Assembly (NCBI GenBank): GCA_914767715.1
Contig: OU612065.1
Coordinates: 39,744,001 to 39,808,000, forward strand
Direction: 5' to 3'
DNA from: Membranipora membranacea
Taxonomy: Eukaryota; Bryozoa; Gymnolaemata; Cheilostomatida; Membraniporidae
DNA: 64,000 bases
Part shown: positions 50,380 to 62,300 of the stretch, piece by piece
How positions within the stretch are numbered: position 1 is the first letter of the stretch
Layout: every line of letters begins with the position of its first letter
Notes under the pieces: generated by a model
Databases searched by the model: none
Seen by the model: the letters and a program-made list of their open reading frames with translations, nothing else
What the model was told of the DNA's origin: nothing
Program-made: the position numbers and the translations under genes

Positions 50380-50649
50380 GGTTGATAGAGGAGTAGCCTG
50401 TCCTGGTGACAGTAGTTGAGTAAACAGTACAACACATGCCTTAAGCAAGTCACCGAAGACCTCTGCTCTTTATAAGTCTTTTTTTTCAGCAGCCACAATT
50501 TTTTTCTTTTTCAATGGCTAAGCAGAGGTAGTTTATTAGAGAATTTTTACCATCATAAAAAACACATCCAAAGATAAAACTTGTTCCTAAAGACACAGTA
50601 CAGATAAGTTAAATTTTTTTTTTTCGTTCGAGTTCCTCTAATAAACAGG
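50380..50649 (+). other. LINE 3' UTR
   Basis: 270 bp between the ORF2 stop and the resumption of the 5S spacer. It has several T-runs (T8 near 50480, T12 near 50616) and ends in CTCTAATAAACAGG with no poly(A) tail, unlike mammalian L1. The 3' end would be the signal recognised by the element's own reverse transcriptase; no fold could be assigned by eye. Confidence 0.6.
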
Positions 50650-50818
50650 ATTACCAAAATCCAGCCGCAGACATCAGATTTTGCTAACTAAACAGGTATA
50701 GATTTCATAAAATCAGAATATCTGTGGCTGTACGATGGATCACACACGAGTGTCACATTGTAATTCCCTTGGCCTACAGTCCAGTCTAGTGCTTAGATCA
50801 CTGCTGGTACTGTCACAA

Positions 50819-51046
50819 CCGAACAAAAGAGTAACTTACCAGAGCCCGCTACTTGCTGCCAGCTTATAACTTGCGCTTTGAATCCTGCGCTGTGAGTGCA
50901 GCGTTTAGTCCGACAGAATGTTTAACAATGGAGCTAAGCGTGATGTCGCGTCAAGATGATTGTTGCCACAGAGTTCATAGCATGCTACAAATTCTCCGCA
51001 AAAAGTCCAATGCCGTTAAAAGATGCTCGTATGAGCCATCAAACCG
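50819..51046. repeat. 228-bp spacer segment that separates subtypes A and B (first B copy)
   Basis: Eleven substitutions distinguish this segment from the same stretch in left-block units (3433-3660 in U1). The rest of the unit has only one fixed difference (CTCAAG versus CTCCAG). This first B copy also has a private change (GAATGTTTAAC). Confidence 0.9.
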
Positions 51047-51331
51047 GGCAGCATGGTTGAAACCTGGCAGCCAAACCAACCAGTCCCTCCTCAAATAAAA
51101 TCAAAAAGGTAAGTTGCATACTAACAATGTTATGGAAGAGAAATATATGTTCTATAATAGATGAAAGATATAATGAAGAAGGAGAACTATGATTCTGTTG
51201 TCAAATAGAGAAACAAGTTAAAATGTCTAGGAATAAGACTATAAACATGGAAATCAAAACAAGAGTTGCATGCCCTTGTTTAGTTATTCCTGCATCCAAG
51301 CATAAAACTGCTAAAATTAATCCCCATAATT

Positions 51332-51451
51332 GTCTACGGCCATATCACGTTGAAAACGCCAGTTCTCGTCCGATCACTGAAGCTAAGCAACGTCGAGCCC
51401 AGTTAGTACTTGGATGGGTGACCGCCTGGGAATACTGGGTGCTGTAGACTT
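51332..51451 (+). rRNA. 5S rRNA (U33, first after the LINE)
   Basis: Consensus gene body. Downstream, the second T-run is interrupted (CTATTCC), and ACATGAAAACAAAATG has two further changes, so this unit has diverged more than its neighbours. The first T4 terminator is intact. Confidence 0.97.
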
Positions 51452-52687
51452 TTGATTCTATTCCACTTTTACAACATGAAAACAAAATGTTATATTCTTC
51501 GCTCTACCATCAATATGAGCTGCGTGAAGTGAATTTTTGGGGATCAGCTCAGCACAACACCCCCCCCCCCCTTCTTCGCCCCCCCCCCAATTATTCCTAA
51601 ACGGCAGAATATGCAAGCTTGTGTATTGCGACGAAAAAGAAGACGAAAAGTGCAATTTTTGAGAAGATAAATTCAGGAAAATTCTGCGTTTTGTGTCAAT
51701 CCCCATTTTAATTTGGCAGCAGCGATCCTTGAGAAGCTCAGCGTAGGGGATCGCTGGTACTATCAGAGGTTTGTCCCCCATGCCAAGAAGAGGATGCCGG
51801 AAAAGATGCTAGACCGGTGCTGCATTGCTATCACTTTTGGTCAATACTCCAGAAATGATAACCAGTAGGAGAGCTATCGAAATTGGAAAATTGCAGCAGC
51901 CATTATAGGCTATTGTTATTGACAACACAAATTATGACTTTTAGGCTGTAATCCTGATAATGGCTGGTGTTCACTAGTTAGGTTAAGTGTGTCGATGTGC
52001 ACATAATTACCAAAATCCAGCCGCAGACATCAGATTTTGCTAACTAAACAGGTATAGATTTCATAAAATCAGAATATCTGTGGCTGTACGATGGATCACA
52101 CACGAGTGTCACATTGTAATTCCCTTGGCCTACAGTCCAGTCTAGTGCTTAGATCACTGCTGGTACTGTCACAACCGAACAAAAGAGTAACTTACCAGAG
52201 CCCGCTACTTGCTGCCAGCTTATAACTTGCGCTTTGAATCCTGCGCTGTGAGTGCAGCGTTTAGTCCGACAGAATGTTAAACAATGGAGCTAAGCGTGAT
52301 GTCGCGTCAAGATGATTGTTGCCACAGAGTTCATAGCATGCTACAAATTCTCCGCAAAAAGTCCAATGCCGTTAAAAGATGCTCGTATGAGCCATCAAAC
52401 CGGGCAGCATGGTTGAAACCTGGCAGCCAAACCAACCAGTCCCTCCTCAAATAAAATCAAAAAGGTAAGTTGCATACTAACAATGTTATGGAAGAGAAAT
52501 ATATGTTCTATAATAGATGAAAGATATAATGAAGAAGGAGAACTATGATTCTGTTGTCAAATAGAGAAACAAGTTAAAATGTCTAGGAATAAGACTATAA
52601 ACATGGAAATCAAAACAAGAGTTGCATGCCCTTGTTTAGTTATTCCTGCATCCAAGCATAAAACTGCTAAAATTAATCCCCATAATT

Positions 52688-52807
52688 GTCTACGGCCATA
52701 TCACGTTGAAAACGCCAGTTCTCGTCCGATCACTGAAGCTAAGCAACGTCGAGCCCAGTTAGTACTTGGATGGGTGACCGCCTGGGAATACTGGGTGCTG
52801 TAGACTT
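52688..52807 (+). rRNA. 5S rRNA (U34)
   Basis: Consensus copy. Its spacer C-tract is CCACCCCC, with further changes at 52961 and near 53045, all shared with U37. Confidence 0.97.
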
Positions 52808-54039
52808 TTGATTCTTTTCCACTTTTACAACATAAAAACAACATGTTATATTCTTCGCTCTACCATCAATATGAGCTGCGTGAAGTGAATTTTTGGGGAT
52901 CAGCTCAGCACAACACCCCCCCCCCTTCTTCGCCACCCCCAATTATTCCTAAACGGCAGAGTATGCAAGCTTGTGTATTGCGACGAAAAAGAAGACGAAA
53001 AGTGCAATTTTTGAGAAGATAAATTCAGGAAAATTCTGCGTTTTATGTCAATCCCCATTTTAATTTGGCAGCAGCGATCCTTGAGAAGCTCAGCGTAGGG
53101 GATCGCTGGTACTATCAGAGGTTTGTCCCCCATGCCAAGAAGAGGATGCCGGAAAAGATGCTAGACCGGTGCTGCATTGCTATCACTTTTGGTCAATACT
53201 CCAGAAATGATAACCAGTAGGAGAGCTATCGAAATTGGAAAATTGCAGCAGCCATTATAGGCTATTGTTATTGACAACACAAATTATGACTTTTAGGCTG
53301 TAATCCTGATAATGGCTGGTGTTCACTAGTTAGGTTAAGTGTGTCGATGTGCACATAATTACCAAAATCCAGCCGCAGACATCAGATTTTGCTAACTAAA
53401 CAGGTATAGATTTCATAAAATCAGAATATCTGTGGCTGTACGATGGATCACACACGAGTGTCACATTGTAATTCCCTTGGCCTACAGTCCAGTCTAGTGC
53501 TTAGATCACTGCTGGTACTGTCACAACCGAACAAAAGAGTAACTTACCAGAGCCCGCTACTTGCTGCCAGCTTATAACTTGCGCTTTGAATCCTGCGCTG
53601 TGAGTGCAGCGTTTAGTCCGACAGAATGTTAAACAATGGAGCTAAGCGTGATGTCGCGTCAAGATGATTGTTGCCACAGAGTTCATAGCATGCTACAAAT
53701 TCTCCGCAAAAAGTCCAATGCCGTTAAAAGATGCTCGTATGAGCCATCAAACCGGGCAGCATGGTTGAAACCTGGCAGCCAAACCAACCAGTCCCTCCTC
53801 AAATAAAATCAAAAAGGTAAGTTGCATACCAACAATGTTATGGAAGAGAAATATATGTTCTATAATAGATGAAAGATATAATGAAGAAGGATAACTATGA
53901 TTCTGTTGTCAAATAGAGAAACAAGTTAAAATGTCTAGGAATAAGACTATAAACATGGAAATCAAAACAAGAGTTGCATGCCCTTGTTTAGTTATTCCTG
54001 CATCCAAGCATAAAACTGCTAAAATTAATCCCCATAATT

Positions 54040-54159
54040 GTCTACGGCCATATCACGTTGAAAACGCCAGTTCTCGTCCGATCACTGAAGCTAAGCAACG
54101 TCGAGCCCAGTTAGTACTTGGATGGGTGACCGCCTGGGAATACTGGGTGCTGTAGACTT
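54040..54159 (+). rRNA. 5S rRNA (U35)
   Basis: Consensus copy. ACAACCTAAAAAC (C at 54184) and GGATAACTATG upstream are shared with U38. Confidence 0.97.
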
Positions 54160-55396
54160 TTGATTCTTTTCCACTTTTACAACCTAAAAACAACATGTTA
54201 TATTCTTCGCTCTACCATCAATATGAGCTGCGTGAAGTGAATTTTTGGGGATCAGCTCAGCACAACACCCCCCCCCCCCCTTCTTCGCCCCCCCCCCAAT
54301 TATTCCTAAACGACAGAATATGCAAGCTTGTGTATTGCGACGAAAAAGAAGACGAAAAGTGCAATTTTTGAGAAGATAAATTCAGGAAAATTCTGCGTTT
54401 TGTGTCAATCCCCATTTTAATTTGGCAGCAGCGATCCTTGAGAAGCTCAGCGTAGGGGATCGCTGGTACGATCAGAGGTTTGTCCCCCATGCCAAGAAGA
54501 GGATGCCGGAAAAGATGCTAGACCGGTGCTGCATTGCTATCACTTTTGGTCAATACTCCAGAAATGATAACCAGTAGGAGAGCTATCGAAATTGGAAAAT
54601 TGCAGCAGCCATTATAGGCTATTGTTATTGACAACACAAATTATGACTTTTAGGCTGTAATCCTGATAATGGCTGGTGTTCACTAGTTAGGTTAAGTGTG
54701 TCGATGTGCACATAATTACCAAAATCCAGCCGCAGACATCAGATTTTGCTAACTAAACAGGTATAGATTTCATAAAATCAGAATATCTGTGGCTGTACGA
54801 TGGATCACACACGAGTGTCACATTGTAATTCCCTTGGCCTACAGTCCAGTCTAGTGCTTAGATCACTGCTGGTACTGTCACAACCGAACAAAAGAGTAAC
54901 TTACCAGAGCCCGCTACTTGCTGCCAGCTTATAACTTGCGCTTTGAATCCTGCGCTGTGAGTGCAGCGTTTAGTCCGACAGAATGTTAAACAATGGAGCT
55001 AAGCGTGATGTCGCGTCAAGATGATTGTTGCCACAGAGTTCATAGCATGCTACAAATTCTCCGCAAAAAGTCCAATGCCGTTAAAAGATGCTCGTATGAG
55101 CCATCAAACCGGGCAGCATGGTTGAAACCTGGCAGCCAAACCAACCAGTCCCTCCTCAAATAAAATCGAAAAGGTAAGTTGCATACAAACAATGTTATGG
55201 AAGAGAAATATATGTTCTATAATAGATGAAAGATATAATGAAGAAGGATAACTATGATTCTGTTGTCAAATAGAGAAACAAGTTAAAATGTCTAGGAATA
55301 AGACTATAAACATGGAAATCAAAACAAGAGTTGCATGCCCTTGTTTAGTTATTCCTGCATCCAAGCATAAAACTGCTAAAATTAATCCCCATAATT

Positions 55397-55516
55397 GTCT
55401 ACGGCCATATCACGTTGAAAACGCCAGTTCTCGTCCGATCACTGAAGCTAAGCAACGTCGAGCCCAGTTAGTACTTGGATGGGTGACCGCCTGGGAATAC
55501 TGGGTGCTGTAGACTT
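55397..55516 (+). rRNA. 5S rRNA (U36)
   Basis: Consensus copy. Spacer change AAGCCAACC (G at 56494) is shared with U39. Confidence 0.97.
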
Positions 55517-56750
55517 TTGATTCTTTTCCACTTTTACAACATAAAAACAACATGTTATATTCTTCGCTCTACCATCAATATGAGCTGCGTGAAGTGAATT
55601 TTTGGGGATCAGCTCAGCACAACACCCCCCCCCCCTTCTTCGCCCCCCCCCAATTATTCCTAAACGACAGAATATGCAAGCTTGTGTATTGCGACGAAAA
55701 AGAAGACGAAAAGTGCAATTTTTGAGAAGATAAATTCAGGAAAATTCTGCGTTTTGTGTCAATCCCCATTTTAATTTGGCAGCAGCGATCCTTGAGAAGC
55801 TCAGCGTAGGGGATCGCTGGTACTATCAGAGGTTTGTCCCCCATGCCAAGAAGAGGATGCCGGAAAAGATGCTAGACCGGTGCTGCATTGCTATCACTTT
55901 TGGTCAATACTCCAGAAATGATAACCAGTAGGAGAGCTATCGAAATTGGAAAATTGCAGCAGCCATTATAGGCTATTGTTATTGACAACACAAATTATGA
56001 CTTTTAGGCTGTAATCCTGATAATGGCTGGTGTTCACTAGTTAGGTTAAGTGTGTCGATGTGCACATAATTACCAAAATCCAGCCGCAGACATCAGATTT
56101 TGCTAACTAAACAGGTATAGATTTCATAAAATCAGAATATCTGTGGCTGTACGATGGATCACACACGAGTGTCACATTGTAATTCCCTTGGCCTACAGTC
56201 CAGTCTAGTGCTTAGATCACTGCTGGTACTGTCACAACCGAACAAAAGAGTAACTTACCAGAGCCCGCTACTTGCTGCCAGCTTATAACTTGCGCTTTGA
56301 ATCCTGCGCTGTGAGTGCAGCGTTTAGTCCGACAGAATGTTAAACAATGGAGCTAAGCGTGATGTCGCGTCAAGATGATTGTTGCCACAGAGTTCATAGC
56401 ATGCTACAAATTCTCCGCAAAAAGTCCAATGCCGTTAAAAGATGCTCGTATGAGCCATCAAACCGGGCAGCATGGTTGAAACCTGGCAGCCAAGCCAACC
56501 AGTCCCTCCTCAAATAAAATCAAAAAGGTAAGTTGCATACTAACAATGTTATGGAAGAGAAATATATGTTCTATAATAGATGAAAGATATAATGAAGAAG
56601 GAGAACTATGATTCTGTTGTCAAATAGAGAAACAAGTTAAAATGTCTAGGAATAAGACTATAAACATGGAAATCAAAACAAGAGTTGCATGCCCTTGTTT
56701 AGTTATTCCTGCATCCAAGCATAAAACTGCTAAAATTAATCCCCATAATT

Positions 56751-56870
56751 GTCTACGGCCATATCACGTTGAAAACGCCAGTTCTCGTCCGATCACTGAA
56801 GCTAAGCAACGTCGAGCCCAGTTAGTACTTGGATGGGTGACCGCCTGGGAATACTGGGTGCTGTAGACTT
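56751..56870 (+). rRNA. 5S rRNA (U37)
   Basis: Consensus copy. Repeats the U34 spacer pattern and shares GATCATTG (57728) with U40. Confidence 0.97.
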
Positions 56871-58101
56871 TTGATTCTTTTCCACTTTTACAACATAAAA
56901 ACAACATGTTATATTCTTCGCTCTACCATCAATATGAGCTGCGTGAAGTGAATTTTTGGGGATCAGCTCAGCACAACACCCCCCCCCTTCTTCGCCACCC
57001 CCAATTATTCCTAAACGGCAGAGTATGCAAGCTTGTGTATTGCGACGAAAAAGAAGACGAAAAGTGCAATTTTTGAGAAGATAAATTCAGGAAAATTCTG
57101 CGTTTTATGTCAATCCCCATTTTAATTTGGCAGCAGCGATCCTTGAGAAGCTCAGCGTAGGGGATCGCTGGTACTATCAGAGGTTTGTCCCCCATGCCAA
57201 GAAGAGGATGCCGGAAAAGATGCTAGACCGGTGCTGCATTGCTATCACTTTTGGTCAATACTCCAGAAATGATAACCAGTAGGAGAGCTATCGAAATTGG
57301 AAAATTGCAGCAGCCATTATAGGCTATTGTTATTGACAACACAAATTATGACTTTTAGGCTGTAATCCTGATAATGGCTGGTGTTCACTAGTTAGGTTAA
57401 GTGTGTCGATGTGCACATAATTACCAAAATCCAGCCGCAGACATCAGATTTTGCTAACTAAACAGGTATAGATTTCATAAAATCAGAATATCTGTGGCTG
57501 TACGATGGATCACACACGAGTGTCACATTGTAATTCCCTTGGCCTACAGTCCAGTCTAGTGCTTAGATCACTGCTGGTACTGTCACAACCGAACAAAAGA
57601 GTAACTTACCAGAGCCCGCTACTTGCTGCCAGCTTATAACTTGCGCTTTGAATCCTGCGCTGTGAGTGCAGCGTTTAGTCCGACAGAATGTTAAACAATG
57701 GAGCTAAGCGTGATGTCGCGTCAAGATCATTGTTGCCACAGAGTTCATAGCATGCTACAAATTCTCCGCAAAAAGTCCAATGCCGTTAAAAGATGCTCGT
57801 ATGAGCCATCAAACCGGGCAGCATGGTTGAAACCTGGCAGCCAAACCAACCAGTCCCTCCTCAAATAAAATCAAAAAGGTAAGTTGCATACCAACAATGT
57901 TATGGAAGAGAAATATATGTTCTATAATAGATGAAAGATATAATGAAGAAGGATAACTATGATTCTGTTGTCAAATAGAGAAACAAGTTAAAATGTCTAG
58001 GAATAAGACTATAAACATGGAAATCAAAACAAGAGTTGCATGCCCTTGTTTAGTTATTCCTGCATCCAAGCATAAAACTGCTAAAATTAATCCCCATAAT
58101 T

Positions 58102-58221
58102 GTCTACGGCCATATCACGTTGAAAACGCCAGTTCTCGTCCGATCACTGAAGCTAAGCAACGTCGAGCCCAGTTAGTACTTGGATGGGTGACCGCCTGGG
58201 AATACTGGGTGCTGTAGACTT
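58102..58221 (+). rRNA. 5S rRNA (U38)
   Basis: Consensus copy. Repeats the U35 pattern (C at 58246). Confidence 0.97.
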
Positions 58222-59462
58222 TTGATTCTTTTCCACTTTTACAACCTAAAAACAACATGTTATATTCTTCGCTCTACCATCAATATGAGCTGCGTGAAGT
58301 GAATTTTTGGGGATCAGCTCAGCACAACACCCCCCCCCCCCCTTCTTCGCCCCCCCCCCCCCCAATTATTCCTAAACGACAGAATATGCAAGCTTGTGTA
58401 TTGCGACGAAAAAGAAGACGAAAAGTGCAATTTTTGAGAAGATAAATTCAGGAAAATTCTGCGTTTTGTGTCAATCCCCATTTTAATTTGGCAGCAGCGA
58501 TCCTTGAGAAGCTCAGCGTAGGGGATCGCTGGTACTATCAGAGGTTTGTCCCCCATGCCAAGAAGAGGATGCCGGAAAAGATGCTAGACCGGTGCTGCAT
58601 TGCTATCACTTTTGGTCAATACTCCAGAAATGATAACCAGTAGGAGAGCTATCGAAATTGGAAAATTGCAGCAGCCATTATAGGCTATTGTTATTGACAA
58701 CACAAATTATGACTTTTAGGCTGTAATCCTGATAATGGCTGGTGTTCACTAGTTAGGTTAAGTGTGTCGATGTGCACATAATTACCAAAATCCAGCCGCA
58801 GACATCAGATTTTGCTAACTAAACAGGTATAGATTTCATAAAATCAGAATATCTGTGGCTGTACGATGGATCACACACGAGTGTCACATTGTAATTCCCT
58901 TGGCCTACAGTCCAGTCTAGTGCTTAGATCACTGCTGGTACTGTCACAACCGAACAAAAGAGTAACTTACCAGAGCCCGCTACTTGCTGCCAGCTTATAA
59001 CTTGCGCTTTGAATCCTGCGCTGTGAGTGCAGCGTTTAGTCCGACAGAATGTTAAACAATGGAGCTAAGCGTGATGTCGCGTCAAGATGATTGTTGCCAC
59101 AGAGTTCATAGCATGCTACAAATTCTCCGCAAAAAGTCCAATGCCGTTAAAAGATGCTCGTATGAGCCATCAAACCGGGCAGCATGGTTGAAACCTGGCA
59201 GCCAAACCAACCAGTCCCTCCTCAAATAAAATCGAAAAGGTAAGTTGCATACTAACAATGTTATGGAAGAGAAATATATGTTCTATAATAGATGAAAGAT
59301 ATAATGAAGAAGGAGAACTATGATTCTGTTGTCAAATAGAGAAACAAGTTAAAATGTCTAGGAATAAGACTATAAACATGGAAATCAAAACAAGAGTTGC
59401 ATGCCCTTGTTTAGTTATTCCTGCATCCAAGCATAAAACTGCTAAAATTAATCCCCATAATT

Positions 59463-59582
59463 GTCTACGGCCATATCACGTTGAAAACGCCAGTTCTCGT
59501 CCGATCACTGAAGCTAAGCAACGTCGAGCCCAGTTAGTACTTGGATGGGTGACCGCCTGGGAATACTGGGTGCTGTAGACTT
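59463..59582 (+). rRNA. 5S rRNA (U39)
   Basis: Consensus copy. Shares G at 60563 with U36 but lacks U36's CGACAGAAT change. Confidence 0.97.
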
Positions 59583-60819
59583 TTGATTCTTTTCCACTTT
59601 TACAACATAAAAACAACATGTTATATTCTTCGCTCTACCATCAATATGAGCTGCGTGAAGTGAATTTTTGGGGATCAGCTCAGCACAACACCCCCCCCCC
59701 CCTTCTTCGCCCCCCCCCCCAATTATTCCTAAACGGCAGAATATGCAAGCTTGTGTATTGCGACGAAAAAGAAGACGAAAAGTGCAATTTTTGAGAAGAT
59801 AAATTCAGGAAAATTCTGCGTTTTGTGTCAATCCCCATTTTAATTTGGCAGCAGCGATCCTTGAGAAGCTCAGCGTAGGGGATCGCTGGTACTATCAGAG
59901 GTTTGTCCCCCATGCCAAGAAGAGGATGCCGGAAAAGATGCTAGACCGGTGCTGCATTGCTATCACTTTTGGTCAATACTCCAGAAATGATAACCAGTAG
60001 GAGAGCTATCGAAATTGGAAAATTGCAGCAGCCATTACAGGCTATTGTTATTGACAACACAAATTATGACTTTTAGGCTGTAATCCTGATAATGGCTGGT
60101 GTTCACTAGTTAGGTTAAGTGTGTCGATGTGCACATAATTACCAAAATCCAGCCGCAGACATCAGATTTTGCTAACTAAACAGGTATAGATTTCATAAAA
60201 TCAGAATATCTGTGGCTGTACGATGGATCACACACGAGTGTCACATTGTAATTCCCTTGGCCTACAGTCCAGTCTAGTGCTTAGATCACTGCTGGTACTG
60301 TCACAACCGAACAAAAGAGTAACTTACCAGAGCCCGCTACTTGCTGCCAGCTTATAACTTGCGCTTTGAATCCTGCGCTGTGAGTGCAGCGTTTAGTCCG
60401 ACAGAATGTTAAACAATGGAGCTAAGCGTGATGTCGCGTCAAGATGATTGTTGCCACAGAGTTCATAGCATGCTACAAATTCTCCGCAAAAAGTCCAATG
60501 CCGTTAAAAGATGCTCGTATGAGCCATCAAACCGGGCAGCATGGTTGAAACCTGGCAGCCAAGCCAACCAGTCCCTCCTCAAATAAAATCAAAAAGGTAA
60601 GTTGCATACTAACAATGTTATGGAAGAGAAATATATGTTCTATAATAGATGAAAGATATAATGAAGAAGGAGAACTATGATTCTGTTGTCAAATAGAGAA
60701 ACAAGTTAAAATGTCTAGGAATAAGACTATAAACATGGAAATCAAAACAAGAGTTGCATGCCCTTGTTTAGTTATTCCTGCATCCAAGCATAAAACTGCT
60801 AAAATTAATCCCCATAATT

Positions 60820-60939
60820 GTCTACGGCCATATCACGTTGAAAACGCCAGTTCTCGTCCGATCACTGAAGCTAAGCAACGTCGAGCCCAGTTAGTACTTG
60901 GATGGGTGACCGCCTGGGAATACTGGGTGCTGTAGACTT
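60820..60939 (+). rRNA. 5S rRNA (U40)
   Basis: Consensus copy. The unit has the longest first C-run I counted (C15/C11). Confidence 0.97.
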
Positions 60940-62180
60940 TTGATTCTTTTCCACTTTTACAACATAAAAACAACATGTTATATTCTTCGCTCTACCATCA
61001 ATATGAGCTGCGTGAAGTGAATTTTTGGGGATCAGCTCAGCACAACACCCCCCCCCCCCCCCTTCTTCGCCCCCCCCCCCAATTATTCCTAAACGGCAGA
61101 ATATGCAAGCTTGTGTATTGCGACGAAAAAGAAGACGAAAAGTTCAATTTTTGAGAAGATAAATTCAGGAAAATTCTGCGTTTTGTGTCAATCCCCATTT
61201 TAATTTGGCAGCAGCGATCCTTGAGAAGCTCAGCGTAGGGGATCGCTGGTACTATCAGAGGTTTGTCCCCCATGCCAAGAAGAGGATGCCGGAAAAGATG
61301 CTAGACCGGTGCTGCATTGCTATCACTTTTGGTCAATACTCCAGAAATGATAACCAGTAGGAGAGCTATCGAAATTGGAAAATTGCAGCAGCCATTATAG
61401 GCTATTGTTATTGACAACACAAATTATGACTTTTAGGCTGTAATCCTGATAATGGCTGGTGTTCACTAGTTAGGTTAAGTGTGTCGATGTGCACATAATT
61501 ACCAAAATCCAGCCGCAGACATCAGATTTTGCTAACTAAACAGGTATAGATTTCATAAAATCAGAATATCTGTGGCTGTACGATGGATCACACACGAGTG
61601 TCACATTGTAATTCCCTTGGCCTACAGTCCAGTCTAGTGCTTAGATCACTGCTGGTACTGTCACAACCGAACAAAAGAGTAACTTACCAGAGCCCGCTAC
61701 TTGCTGCCAGCTTATAACTTGCGCTTTGAATCCTGCGCTGTGAGTGCAGCGTTTAGTCCGACAGAATGTTAAACAATGGAGCTAAGCGTGATGTCGCGTC
61801 AAGATCATTGTTGCCACAGAGTTCATAGCATGCTACAAATTCTCCGCAAAAAGTCCAATGCCGTTAAAAGATGCTCGTATGAGCCATCAAACCGGGCAGC
61901 ATGGTTGAAACCTGGCAGCCAAACCAACCAGTCCCTCCTCAAATAAAATCAAAAAGGTAAGTTGCATACTAACAATGTTATGGAAGAGAAATATATGTTC
62001 TATAATAGATGAAAGATATAATGAAGAAGGAGAACTATGATTCTGTTGTCAAATAGAGAAACAAGTTAAAATGTCTAGGAATAAGACTAATAAACATGGA
62101 AATCAAAACAAGAGTTGCATGCCCTTGTTTAGTTATTCCTGCATCCAAGCATAAAACTGCTACAATTAATCCCCATAATT

Positions 62181-62300
62181 GTCTACGGCCATATCACGTT
62201 GAAAACCCCAGTTCTCGTCCGATCACTGAAGCTAAGCAACGTCGAGCCCAGTTAGTACTTGGATGGGTGACCGCCTGGGAATACTGGGTGCTGTAGACTT
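62181..62300 (+). rRNA. 5S rRNA variant (U41)
   Basis: One base differs within the RNA: C instead of G at 62207 (nt 27, GAAAACCCC), in the helix II/III region. Upstream there is also one inserted A (ACTAATAAAC, near 62090) and a C at 62163. It is the most altered unit of the array and may be a decaying copy; promoter boxes and terminator are intact. Confidence 0.95.

Larger units (their letters stand above)
45297..50649 (+). mobile_element. Tx1/L1-like LINE, nearly full length, in the 5S spacer
   Basis: A 5.35-kb insertion splits an otherwise normal 5S spacer. It has a 5' UTR with two 95-bp direct repeats, ORF1 (RNA-binding, three CCHC knuckles), ORF2 (APE endonuclease, reverse transcriptase, C-terminal CCHC) and a 3' UTR of about 270 bp without a poly(A) tail. 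The APE N-terminus and C-terminal Cys/His motif place it in the L1/Tx1 group; a CCHC-bearing ORF1 favours Tx1, whose known families often target specific repeats including 5S genes. The array sequence resumes with at least ATT duplicated; the duplication may be 11 bp (45294-45304 versus 50650-50660, 9 of 11 matching). Two 1-base indels break ORF2. Clade assignment is from motif memory, not a tree. Confidence 0.85.

Noticed and set aside
49887-50498. 203-codon minus-strand open frame opposite ORF2
   Set aside because: Antisense shadow of the ORF2 C-terminus, which contains the recognisable Cys/His motif on the + strand.
45297-50649. LTR retrotransposon or endogenous retrovirus
   Set aside because: No LTRs, protease, RNase H-integrase order or primer-binding site; ORF2 begins with an APE endonuclease, as in LINEs.
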